DNA from: Streptomyces sp. NBC_00878 | Lineage (GTDB): Bacteria; Actinomycetota; Actinomycetes; Streptomycetales; Streptomycetaceae | DNA length: 64,000 bases | Direction: 5' to 3' | NCBI RefSeq assembly: GCF_026341515.1 | Contig: NZ_JAPEOK010000001.1 | Span: 3,844,001-3,908,000, forward strand | Shown here: positions 43,616 through 51,966 of the stretch, piece by piece | Layout of the letters: each line of letters opens with the position of its first letter | Numbering within the stretch: the stretch's first letter is position 1 | The notes under the pieces: model-generated | Told to the model about the DNA's origin: nothing | The model's input: only the letters and a program-made list of their open reading frames with translations | Database searches by the model: none | Program-made: the position numbers and the translations under genes

Positions 43616-44069
43616 CAGGTGTGTCTCCAGAATGATTTCTGAAACAGTTCGCGGATGCCTTGCGTATCCCTGACCAGGACCGGATGTCCTTGAGCCGGGA
43701 CCGCGCGGTCCGCCGAGCTTCCGGGAGGGGAAAAGACCTTGTTCCCTCAGCCCCGCAACGTACCGCAAAAAGAGGATCACGAAAGAAAACGAATGGTGAA
43801 CAGTGCGGCGCCTCTGCCGTATCGCACTCCCTGTAACTCGCTCTGTGCAGTGAGGAGTTGGGACACCGCGTGGACGAGTGGATCTTCACATCCCGGTGAA
43901 CTCCGGATACGACTTGGGGTAACGGAGAGGGAGTTGGCGCTGGTGGGAGATTTCCAGGGCGGTTTCCAGGGCGGTTTCCAGGGCAGTTCCAGGGCAGTTC
44001 CAGGGCGGTTTCCAGGGCAGTTCCAGGGCAGTTCCAGGGCAGTTCCAGGGCGATTTCTATACTGACCGG
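43616..44069. other. Divergent intergenic region with a long tandem array
   Basis: 454 bp between DUF3455 and the LLM oxidoreductase. The first half holds the DUF3455 promoter. The second half is mostly the TTCCAGGGC array described next, which ends 16 bp before the LLM start codon. Confidence 0.65.
43951..44053 (+). repeat. 11-12-bp tandem array upstream of the LLM gene
   Basis: Nine head-to-tail units of TTTCCAGGGCGG (12 bp) or TTCCAGGGCAG (11 bp), total 103 bp, ending 16 bp before ATG 44070. The unit-length difference places units on slightly different helical faces. The array lies where the promoter and 5' leader of the gene should be. Confidence 0.93.
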
Positions 44070-45074
44070 ATGATCACTGTTCCGCTCAGCGCGCTCGAAG
44101 TGGCCATGGTCCAGACGGGAACCGCGGCCGCGGACACCTTGCGAGACACGACCGAGGTCGCCCGACGCCTCGACGACCTCGGTTACCTGCGGCTCTGGTA
44201 CGCGGAGCATCACCATTCCCCGGCCATCGGAGCGTTCCCGCCCGTCGTCCTGACCGCCCACGCGGCGGCGTTGACGACGTCCGTCCGTCTCGGCTCCGGG
44301 GGCGTTCTCGCTCCGAACCACGCCCCGATCATGCTGGCGGAGCAGTTCGGCACGCTGGCCGCGCTGCACCCGGACCGGATCGACCTGGGCATCGGCCGCG
44401 GCCCGGGTACCTTCGACGATGCCACCGCGCGGGCCCTGCGCCGCGGGGCCGGTCCGACAACGGACGACGAGTACCGCGACGATGTGTCGTCGACGCTCCG
44501 TTTCCTGGTGGACGAGGTCGCGCTCGGCCCGCTCCCCGAGCCGTGGCTGCTGTCCTCCAGCCCGGCCGGCGCCGCGCTCGCCGCGGAACTCGGGCTGCCG
44601 ATCGCCTTCGCCCATCACATTCGTCCGGACAACACCCTGGCCTCGCTCAGCCACTACCGCGAGCATTTCTCCCCCTCCCCCTGGTGCGCGAGCCCGCGCG
44701 TGCTGATCTGCGTGGAAACGGTGTGCGCGGAGACGGACGAGGAGGCGGCCCGCCTCGGCGGCCCGATGGACATCGTCAAGGTCGGACTCCTCAAGGGACA
44801 GGGCGGCATCCCCTTCCCCACGCCCGAGGAGGCGGCGGCCCATTCCTTCACCGCGGACGAGGCACGTACGCTGACACGCTTCCGCGCCCAGCAGGCCCAG
44901 GGCTCCCCCGAGACCGTCGCGAAGCGGCTGACGGACCTGGTGGACCTGACCGGCGCGGACGAACTCATGCTGGTGACGCCCGTCTACGCACTGGCCGACC
45001 GACTGAGGTCGTACGAACTCGTCAAGCGGCACGTCATGACGCCGACGCCGACGCCGACGCCGACGGCACGATAG
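44070..45074 (+). CDS. LLM-class flavin-dependent oxidoreductase (MsnO8-like)
   Basis: A 334-residue luciferase-like monooxygenase of the MsnO8 group. It starts ITVPLSALEVAMVQTGTAA, with RLWYAEHHHSPAIGAFPPVV (the WxAEHH motif), RLGSGGVLAPNHAPIMLAEQ and DLGIGRGPGTFD typical of the group. It uses reduced flavin and oxygen; the substrate is unknown. The C-terminus ends in TPTPTPTPTAR, coded by a GCCGAC hexamer array, beyond the usual end. A 16-bp repeat array follows. Confidence 0.92.
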   Translation: MITVPLSALEVAMVQTGTAAADTLRDTTEVARRLDDLGYLRLWYAEHHHSPAIGAFPPVVLTAHAAALTTSVRLGSGGVLAPNHAPIMLAEQFGTLAALHPDRIDLGIGRGPGTFDDATARALRRGAGPTTDDEYRDDVSSTLRFLVDEVALGPLPEPWLLSSSPAGAALAAELGLPIAFAHHIRPDNTLASLSHYREHFSPSPWCASPRVLICVETVCAETDEEAARLGGPMDIVKVGLLKGQGGIPFPTPEEAAAHSFTADEARTLTRFRAQQAQGSPETVAKRLTDLVDLTGADELMLVTPVYALADRLRSYELVKRHVMTPTPTPTPTAR

Positions 45075-45142
45075 CGACGATCACCAGGCAGGCGTTCGGC
45101 AACCGCTCACGAAGGCGCCTGCTCATCAACGGCGCCGCCCGC

Positions 45143-45222
45143 CAAGGCTGTTGCCCGTCAAGGCTGTACTCATGAAGGCCGTTACTCATCAAGGCCGTTA
45201 CTCAACAAGGCCATTGCTCATC
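45143..45222 (+). repeat. 16-bp tandem repeat, five copies
   Basis: Five units of AAGGCCGTTACTCATC type at 45143-45158, 45159-45174, 45175-45190, 45191-45206 and 45207-45222. They occupy the gap between the convergent LLM and FAD-monooxygenase genes. Confidence 0.9.
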
Positions 45223-46398
45223 AAGCACGTCAACCCCCCACGCTGTAGCTTGCGGCAGGAAGCGGTGCTCGGCCGCGTAAGCCGCCATGCGGGCGTTCCG
45301 TGCCCGGGCCTCGGGGCCGTCCGGCAGGTGGAAGTCCCCGCCCGCCCGCGCGGAATCGGCCTGCGTGGCCGTGGCGACGGCCAGCCGTCTGCGTACGTAC
45401 CGGTCGAGCGCGTCGGGCACCCCCGCCGGTGTCGCACCCGCGAGGGCGTCGCCGAGTACGGCCGCGTCCATGATCGCCTGAGCCGCGCCCTGGGCCTGGA
45501 ACGGCACCATCGCGTGGGCGCTGTCGCCCAGCAGGGCCACCCGGCCGATGTTCCACCGCGCGAGCGGCACGCGCGTATGGATGCCGTAGCGGAACATCTG
45601 CCCCGCGCGTTCGAGGACGTCGAGGACCCGGGAGTCCCACCCGTCGAACTCCCGCAGCTGCTCCCCCGGTTCGGCCCGCGCGGTCCACGACTCAGTCGCC
45701 GCCTCGGCCTCGGCCTCCGCCTCCGGCGTGAACACGGCCACGACGTTGAGCAGTTCACCGCGTCGCACCCAGTAGTGGACGAAGTGCCGGTCCGGTCCGA
45801 GCCAGACGCCGAGTTCCGGCAGGTCCAGATCGGCCACCTGGTCGGCCGGGAGCAGCGCCCGGTAGGCGGCGGTCTTCGAGAAGACCGCCTCGTCCGCGCC
45901 GAAGAGCCACTGGCGGGCCGCCGACCGTATCCCGTCGGCGGCCACGACCAGGTCCGCACGCAGGCGTTCGCCGCTCGCCGTCGTCACGCGGGCGGACTCG
46001 TCGTCCTGGTCGATTCCCACGGCAACGGTGTTCAGGCGCACCCACCCAGGCGGCACCGCGGCGGCCAGGGCCTGGTGCAGATCGGCCCGGTGGAGCAGCA
46101 GATAGGGCGCCCCGAACGCGTCCTCGGCCTCGCGCCCCAGCACGTAGCGGCAGATCTCGGCCCCGTCGGACCAAGTGCGAAAGCTCACATGGGAAGGGCG
46201 GGCGGCCTGTGCGGCGACCGCGTCGAGCAGGTCCAACCGGCGCAGTACGCGCGTGGCGTTGGGCGCGAGCTGGATACCGGCGCCGACCTCGCCGAACCGC
46301 GGCGCCTGCTCGACCAGCGTGACCTCGTGCCCGGCGCGGCGCAGACTCAGCGTCGCCGCCAGTCCCCCGATGCCCGCCCCCACCACGATCGCTCTCAT
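45202..46398 (-). CDS. FAD-dependent aromatic-type monooxygenase
   Basis: A 398-residue flavoprotein hydroxylase (PHBH fold, similar in kind to salicylate or 3-hydroxybenzoate hydroxylases). Motifs are the FAD loop VVGAGIGGLAATLSL (residues 5-19), VAADGIRSAAR (DG motif) and VALLGDSAHAMVPFQAQGAA (GD motif). It uses NAD(P)H and oxygen. The 3' end overlaps two units of the 16-bp repeat array, so its last residues (WGVDVLDEQWPC) may be recently altered. ATG 46398 is the start. No aromatic-catabolism genes are adjacent. Confidence 0.92.
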   Translation of the reverse strand: MRAIVVGAGIGGLAATLSLRRAGHEVTLVEQAPRFGEVGAGIQLAPNATRVLRRLDLLDAVAAQAARPSHVSFRTWSDGAEICRYVLGREAEDAFGAPYLLLHRADLHQALAAAVPPGWVRLNTVAVGIDQDDESARVTTASGERLRADLVVAADGIRSAARQWLFGADEAVFSKTAAYRALLPADQVADLDLPELGVWLGPDRHFVHYWVRRGELLNVVAVFTPEAEAEAEAATESWTARAEPGEQLREFDGWDSRVLDVLERAGQMFRYGIHTRVPLARWNIGRVALLGDSAHAMVPFQAQGAAQAIMDAAVLGDALAGATPAGVPDALDRYVRRRLAVATATQADSARAGGDFHLPDGPEARARNARMAAYAAEHRFLPQATAWGVDVLDEQWPC

Positions 46399-46711
46399 GC
46401 CACGACCTCGACCCCGCTTCGGCACCCGCCCGCGCACACGCACGCGCTCGCATCCGGACCGGCGACCTGGCGGGACACGCGGGCATCAGTCCGTATTCAA
46501 CCGTCGGCTCAGGCAGACTATCGAACAGAACTCCCCTGCCGTACGGGGCATTTGAGCCCATCGGACGTCGCCGAGAAAGCGTGGAACCCTGCCCAAGACG
46601 CGCACTGTGGCACGTGCGCACGCCCCGCCAACTACGCTGCTCAACGAGTTCGATTACCAGACCGCGGCGCGTTGTTGGAGCGGCGAGGCCACTACCCGGA
46701 GTGCAGTCTTC
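46399..46711. other. Divergent intergenic region
   Basis: 313 bp between the monooxygenase and kinase genes. It should hold both promoters; I see no clear consensus elements, repeat or hairpin. The kinase frame is open through the right part from 46607 but lacks a family match there. Confidence 0.5.
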
Positions 46712-48358
46712 ATGATGAACCTTCAGCCTTCGGATCCGCCGTCCATAGGCGGCTATCCGCTCCTGAGCCGGCTCGGGGCGGGCGGCATGGGACAGGTGTA
46801 CCTGTCCCGTACGCCGTCCGGGCGCCTGCTGGCACTGAAGACGATCCGTGAGGATCTCAGCAGTGATCCGGGGTTCGAGGAGCGGTTCGCGGGCGAGATA
46901 CGCAACAGCGACCGGGTCCGTTCGCCGTGGACCGTGACCGTCGTGGACTACAGCCCGCCGGGCCAGCGCCCGCAGTGGCTGGCCACCGAGTACGTACCGG
47001 CGCCGTCCCTCGACGAATGGGTCACGCGCCACGGTCCGCTGCCGGAGGCCGCGCTCCTCTCGCTCGCCGCCGAACTGTGCGGCGCGTTGCAGGCGGTGCA
47101 CCAGGCCGACCTCACGCACCGGGACGTGAAGCCCGGCAACGTCCTGCTGGCGCGCGACCGCCCGCGACTGATCGACTTCGGCATCGCACGGGCCGCCGAC
47201 GACCCCCGGCACACCCAGGTCGGCGGTGTGCTCGGTTCGCCCGGCTTTCTCGCACCGGACCAGGCGGTCGGCGGCGTGCCGGCCGAGCCCGCCGACGTGT
47301 TCTCGCTGGCCGCGGTACTGGTGTACGCGGCCACCGGCCACAGCCCGTTCGCGGGTCCGCGGGAGAACGCGCACATGGCCGCCCTCGTCTACCGGGCCGT
47401 CCACGAGGCACCCGACCTCCAAGGCGTTCCGCCGGCCCTGCTCTCGTTGCTCGCCGCAGGTCTGGCGAAGACCCCGGCCGAGCGCCCGACCGCGGCCGAG
47501 CTGGGCAGGCAGCTGGAGAGGATCGGCGGCCGGACCGGCCACTGGCCGGACGCCTGTCCTCCGTCCCTCGCCACGGAACTGACGGCGCACGAGCACCCGA
47601 CGGACACCGTCGTCGACCCGCAGTCCGGCCCACGACCCGACCCACGACTCGACCCGCGAGTCCACCCACGCCGTGAGTCAGAGCCCCACCCGCAGCCCCA
47701 TCCCTCCACGGCCCCCGGCGCCCCCCAGGACCCGGCCGCCGGGGAGACGCGGGTCAATACCGTCCTGGCCACCACGGCCACCACGGCCACCGCGGCCACC
47801 ACGTCCACCCCGGTCACGCCCGAACGACGCGAACGCCGACGCCCCGCCTGGCTGACCGTCGCCGTCACCGCGGTGGCCGTCGTCGCCGTGGCCGCCGTCT
47901 CGGTCGCCTCGTACGCCGGTATACGCGGTTCCCGTTCCGCGGACTACTCCTCCGATGCCCCGAAGCCAAAGCCCTCGCCATCGGCCGAAGCCACGAAACC
48001 GGCGACCCCGAAGCCGAACCCGATCCCGATACGCAAAACCCTCCGCGCCCCTTACGACCTGGGCGTCGGGCAGTCCGTACGGACCACCAAGACGAAGCTG
48101 GTCATGCAGCGGGACGGCAACCTGGTGATCACCGACAAGAAAGACCGTCCCCTCTGGGCCGCCAGGACATTCGGCACCGGCAACACCGCCCGCTTCCAGC
48201 GCGACGGCAACCTGGTCGTCCACAACAGCGCCGGGAAACCCCTGTGGGCCACGCAGACGTCCGGCAACCCGGGAGCGGTCCTCGTCCTCCAGGCCGACGG
48301 CAATGTCGTGATCAAGTCCGGTGACACGGTGTTGTGGAACGCGGGGACGGTCCACTGA
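46712..48358 (+). CDS. Membrane Ser/Thr protein kinase with extracellular bulb-type lectin domain
   Basis: A 548-residue Hanks-type kinase. The cytoplasmic kinase domain (about 14-270) has RLGAGGMGQVYLSR, the ATP lysine in LLALKTIRED, HRDVKPGNVLL and DFGIARAADD. A low-complexity Pro/Thr linker leads to one membrane span (WLTVAVTAVAVVAVAAVSVA, about residue 390). The outer domain (about 446-548) has three QRDGNLVI-type repeats of a mannose-binding B-lectin fold (MQRDGNLVITD, FQRDGNLVVHN, LQADGNVVIKS). It probably senses glycans or wall fragments. ATG 46712 is chosen; GGAG lies 13 nt upstream. Confidence 0.92.
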   Translation: MMNLQPSDPPSIGGYPLLSRLGAGGMGQVYLSRTPSGRLLALKTIREDLSSDPGFEERFAGEIRNSDRVRSPWTVTVVDYSPPGQRPQWLATEYVPAPSLDEWVTRHGPLPEAALLSLAAELCGALQAVHQADLTHRDVKPGNVLLARDRPRLIDFGIARAADDPRHTQVGGVLGSPGFLAPDQAVGGVPAEPADVFSLAAVLVYAATGHSPFAGPRENAHMAALVYRAVHEAPDLQGVPPALLSLLAAGLAKTPAERPTAAELGRQLERIGGRTGHWPDACPPSLATELTAHEHPTDTVVDPQSGPRPDPRLDPRVHPRRESEPHPQPHPSTAPGAPQDPAAGETRVNTVLATTATTATAATTSTPVTPERRERRRPAWLTVAVTAVAVVAVAAVSVASYAGIRGSRSADYSSDAPKPKPSPSAEATKPATPKPNPIPIRKTLRAPYDLGVGQSVRTTKTKLVMQRDGNLVITDKKDRPLWAARTFGTGNTARFQRDGNLVVHNSAGKPLWATQTSGNPGAVLVLQADGNVVIKSGDTVLWNAGTVH

Positions 48359-48455
48359 CTCGGGAGCTCATAGGCCGAGCTCGCACGCCGAGCCCGTATG
48401 CCAAGTGCCCGCGCGGCGGGTCCGGGGCCCCCGGAGCCCCCACAGACACGGAGGG

Positions 48456-48475
48456 TAAGGTAAGGCTCCCCTTAG
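48456..48475 (+). promoter_or_regulatory. Iron box (IdeR/DmdR-type) upstream of the siderophore importer
   Basis: TAAGGTAAGGCTCCCCTTAG closely matches the actinobacterial iron-repressor box (TTAGGTTAGGCT-type dyad). It sits 74 bp upstream of the lipoprotein start, as expected for iron-repressed import genes. Confidence 0.85.
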
Positions 48476-48548
48476 GGATGGCCCTGGGGGCGTCGGCCTT
48501 CGGGACAGCGCCTGGGTGAAGTCTGAGTTCTGAGTATCGGAGCAAGTT

Positions 48549-49625
48549 GTGCGCACGTTGGGGTTGAAGGCCGTTCTGGCCGTGTCCGTGGTCGGCGGGC
48601 TGCTGGCCGGATGCTCGTCGTCGGGGGATTCCGGAAGCTCCGGCGGGTCCGGGTCCGGGTCCGGGAGCGACGCGGGTGGCAAGAGCGCCCGCAACCCCGT
48701 CGCCGGTGCCTCCGAGGGCCCCTCCGCCGCGCCCAGCGCCCTCGCCGACGGCATGGGTACGGAGGCGGCCGACGGCGAGTTCCCCCGTACCGTCAGTCAC
48801 TTCAAGGGCAAGACGGAGATCGCGGCGGCGCCGAAGCGGATCGCCGTGCTCAGCACCGGGCAGCTCGACGACCTGCTCACCCTGGGAGTCGTACCGGCCG
48901 CGACCACCCGCGCCGACAACGCCGGACTCGTACCCGGCTACCTCGCCGACGCCTTCCCCCAGGACAAGAAGCAGCTCGCGAAGATGACCGACGCGGGGAC
49001 CCGGGCCGCACCCAACCTCGAAACGCTGGCCACCGCCAAGCCCGACCTCATCCTCGCCAACGACTCGCTCGGCGACCTCTACCCCAAGCTGTCGAAGATC
49101 GCCCCGACCGTGATCACCGCGGGTAACGGCATCAACTGGAAGCGGGACCTGCTGCTCGTCGGCGACGCCGTCGGCAAGGGCGAGCAGGCGCAGAAGCTCC
49201 TCGACGAGCACGCCGAGGAGGCCACCGCGGCGGGCACGAAGGCCGACGGGAAGAACACCGCCGTCTCCATGCTGCGGTTCACACCCGACCGGACCCGGAT
49301 GTTCGGCGTCTCCTCCTTCACCGGGTCGATCGCCGTCGACATGGGGCTCGGACGGCCCAAGTCCCAGCAGTTCAAGGCCATTTCGGAGGACATCGGGGCC
49401 GAGAGCATCGATGTCGCGGACGGGGACTGGATCTTCTACTCCGTACAGGGAGACGAAGGCAAGACCGACGCGGGCAGCGTCCTCGCCGGTCCGCTGTGGA
49501 AGTCGATGAAGGCCGTCGAGGCCGGGCACGCCATCAAGGTCGACGACGACCCCTGGTACCTCAACGCGGGCCCCACCGCCGCCGACCTGGTCGTGAAGCA
49601 GCTCACCGAGTCGCTCGGCGGTTAA
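48549..49625 (+). CDS. Iron-siderophore-binding lipoprotein (FecB/BtuF-type)
   Basis: A 358-residue substrate-binding protein of an iron-siderophore ABC importer. The signal ends in a lipobox (GGLLAGC, Cys22), then a Ser/Gly-rich linker coded by GGTCCGGG-like repeats. The mature part shows RIAVLSTGQLDDLLTLGV, the paired PDLILANDSLGDLYPKLSKI and KAVEAGHAIKVDDDPWYL typical of class III binding proteins. GTG 48549 is the start. The upstream iron box predicts iron repression. Two permease genes follow. Confidence 0.92.
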   Translation: MRTLGLKAVLAVSVVGGLLAGCSSSGDSGSSGGSGSGSGSDAGGKSARNPVAGASEGPSAAPSALADGMGTEAADGEFPRTVSHFKGKTEIAAAPKRIAVLSTGQLDDLLTLGVVPAATTRADNAGLVPGYLADAFPQDKKQLAKMTDAGTRAAPNLETLATAKPDLILANDSLGDLYPKLSKIAPTVITAGNGINWKRDLLLVGDAVGKGEQAQKLLDEHAEEATAAGTKADGKNTAVSMLRFTPDRTRMFGVSSFTGSIAVDMGLGRPKSQQFKAISEDIGAESIDVADGDWIFYSVQGDEGKTDAGSVLAGPLWKSMKAVEAGHAIKVDDDPWYLNAGPTAADLVVKQLTESLGG

Positions 49626-49637
49626 GTCCGTGAGCAA

Positions 49638-50681
49638 GTGACCGCGCGCACCGCGACCGTACGCAACGTACGCACCACGACCGTACGTACCGCGACCGTA
49701 CGTACCACCTGGCTGGCCGTCGCTCTCCTCCTCACCCTCGCCGCGGTGGCGCTCAGCCTCGCCGTCGGCACCCGCCCGGTGCCGCTGTCCGCCGTGCTCG
49801 ACGCACTGCTGCACGGCGGCGGCTCACGGGACGCGCTGGTCGTACGGTCGCTGCGGCTGCCCCGTACCGCCATCGGGCTCACGGCGGGGGCCGCGCTCGG
49901 GCTCGCGGGCGCGGCGTTGCAGGCCGTCACCCGCAATCCGCTGGCCGATCCGGGGATCCTCGGGCTGAGCCAGGGGGCCGCGGCCGGCGTCGTGTTCGCG
50001 ATCGCGGGCGGACTGGCGAACGGCTTCGGCGGCTACGTCTGGTACGCCTTCGTGGGCGCCGTCGTCGCCGCCTGCCTGGTGTACGCCATCGCCGCGCGCG
50101 GCCGGGGCGGCGCCTCGCCGGTCAAACTCGCGCTCGCCGGAACCGCGCTGTCCGCGATGGTCGCCGGGGCCACCACCGTGGTCCTGACGTCGAGTTCGGC
50201 GACGCTCGACCAGTTCCGGTTCTGGCAGGTGGGCGCGCTCAGCGGGCGGGACGCGGGGACGGTCGGTCAGATGCTGCCCTTCCTCGCCGCGGGCGCGCTG
50301 CTGGTGCTCGCCTGCGCCCGCGGCCTGGACGCGCTCGCCCTCGGCGACGACACCGCGCGTGCGCTGGGCCACCGGGTCCAGCGCGTACGGGTCTGCGCGG
50401 CGCTCGGCGCGACCGTACTGACCGCCGCCGCGGTGGCCGCTGCCGGGCCGATCGCCTTCATCGGCCTGGCCGTACCGCACCTGGCCCGCCGCCTCGTCTC
50501 CGGCGGCCACCGCTGGACCCTCCCGCTCTCCGCCCTGCTCGGCGCCGCCCTGCTGCTCGCGGCGGATGTCGCGGGCCGAGTGGTCCGCGCGCCCGCGGAG
50601 GTACCGGCCGGGGTGATGACGGCACTGGTGGGCGTGCCGGTACTGGTCGTACTCGTACGCCGAAAGACGGTGAGCACGTGA
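49638..50681 (+). CDS. FecCD-family iron-siderophore permease 1
   Basis: A 347-residue permease with about ten spans. RLPRTAIGLTAGAALGLAGA, AVTRNPLADPGILGLSQGAA and AAAGPIAFIGLAVPHLARRL are the FecCD signatures. The N-terminal 23 residues are Arg/Thr/Val repeats (TARTATVRNVRTTTVRTATV) from a degenerate DNA repeat at 49650-49709, absent from typical members, so translation could begin later; GTG 49638 is the only start found near the previous gene. It overlaps the second permease by 4 nt (GTGA). Confidence 0.92.
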   Translation: MTARTATVRNVRTTTVRTATVRTTWLAVALLLTLAAVALSLAVGTRPVPLSAVLDALLHGGGSRDALVVRSLRLPRTAIGLTAGAALGLAGAALQAVTRNPLADPGILGLSQGAAAGVVFAIAGGLANGFGGYVWYAFVGAVVAACLVYAIAARGRGGASPVKLALAGTALSAMVAGATTVVLTSSSATLDQFRFWQVGALSGRDAGTVGQMLPFLAAGALLVLACARGLDALALGDDTARALGHRVQRVRVCAALGATVLTAAAVAAAGPIAFIGLAVPHLARRLVSGGHRWTLPLSALLGAALLLAADVAGRVVRAPAEVPAGVMTALVGVPVLVVLVRRKTVST

Positions 50682-51820
50682 CGCCGACGCCGACCACCCC
50701 GCGCCCACCCGAGCAGGCGGCCTCCCCGCACCCGTCCGAACAGGCGGCACCCCCACCGCACCCCGTCTACCCCCACTCGGCGGGCCTCTCCGTACTCCGC
50801 CGCCGCTCCTTCTCCCTCCTCCTGCACCGGCGTTCGGCGGCAGTGGTCGCCATGCTCATCCTTCTCCTCGCGGGCGTGATGCTGCTCTCGGCGTGCGTCG
50901 GGCAGGCCTACGTGTCACCGGGCGAGGTGTGGCAAGTCCTGCGCGGCCACGGGGGCCCGTACGACCTGATCGTCGGGGAACTGCGGGTCCCGCGGATCGC
51001 GCTCGGCGCACTGGCCGGCGCCGCGTACGGGCTCTCCGGTGCGCTGGTGCAGACGGTGACCCGCAACCCGCTGGCCAGCCCGGACGTCATCGGCGTCGGC
51101 CACGGGGCCGCCGCCGCCACGGTCCTGGCCCTCGCCACCGGTACGGTCGCCTCCCCCGGCGCGCTCCCGGCGGTCTCCGTCGCGGGCGGTCTCGCGGCCG
51201 CCGCGCTCGTGTACGTACTGGCCTGGCGGCACGGCATGCAGCCCAGCCGGTTCGTGCTGACCGGGGTCGGCATCGGGGTGGCCCTCTCCGCGGTCGTCCA
51301 GCTGTATCTCACGGAGAGCGAGCTGGCCGCGGCCGAGCAGGTCAAGCTGTGGCTGACCGGCAGCCTCAACGGCCGCGGCTGGGATCAGGCGGGCCCGCTC
51401 ACCTGGGCACTTCTCCTCTCCCTGCCCGCCCTGGTGTGGGCGAACCGGGCGCTGCGCCCGCTCGGCCTGGACCCCGACACGGCCGCCGCGCTGGGAGTCC
51501 GCGTACACCGGTTCCAGCTCGCGTTGACGGTCCTGGGCGTGATCCTCGCGGCAACCGCCACGGGAGCGGCGGGCCCGATCGGTTTCGTCGCCCTGACGGC
51601 CCCCCAACTGGCCCGCCGCCTGACCCGCACCCCCCAACTACCACTGGTGACCTCGGCGTTGACGGGTTCGGTGATCCTTGTAACGGCCGATCTGGCGGCC
51701 CGCACGCTGATGCCCCCACTGGAAATCCCGGTGGGGGCACTGACGGCGCTGGTGGGCGGGCCGTACCTCCTGTGGCTGCTGGGCCGGGCCGGGCCAGGGG
51801 CGCGCCGGGCCGGGTGGTGA
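50678..51820 (+). CDS. FecCD-family iron-siderophore permease 2
   Basis: A 380-residue permease, the second half of the heterodimeric channel. Family blocks are RVPRIALGALAGAAYGLSGA, TVTRNPLASPDVIGVGHGAA and ATGAAGPIGFVALTAPQLAR. The first 45 residues are Pro/His/Ser-rich and probably cytoplasmic. GTG 50678 overlaps the stop of permease 1. No ATPase gene follows, so the transporter must use an ATPase coded elsewhere. Confidence 0.92.
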   Translation: MTPTPTTPRPPEQAASPHPSEQAAPPPHPVYPHSAGLSVLRRRSFSLLLHRRSAAVVAMLILLLAGVMLLSACVGQAYVSPGEVWQVLRGHGGPYDLIVGELRVPRIALGALAGAAYGLSGALVQTVTRNPLASPDVIGVGHGAAAATVLALATGTVASPGALPAVSVAGGLAAAALVYVLAWRHGMQPSRFVLTGVGIGVALSAVVQLYLTESELAAAEQVKLWLTGSLNGRGWDQAGPLTWALLLSLPALVWANRALRPLGLDPDTAAALGVRVHRFQLALTVLGVILAATATGAAGPIGFVALTAPQLARRLTRTPQLPLVTSALTGSVILVTADLAARTLMPPLEIPVGALTALVGGPYLLWLLGRAGPGARRAGW

Positions 51821-51966
51821 GGCCTTGACGCCCTGAGGGGCGCGAACGAGGCGCGGGCGGGGCGCGCGAAAAGGGGTCGCGCTCCCAGGCACACGCCCGA
51901 TCACAGCACACGGCCTCCCCCACCCCCCGGGGGTGTGCTTCGCTGAACCTCTTAGGGGGAGCGAAA

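Noticed and set aside
37375..45222. Tandem arrays as CRISPR
   Set aside because: Units are head-to-tail without unique spacers, and no cas genes are present.
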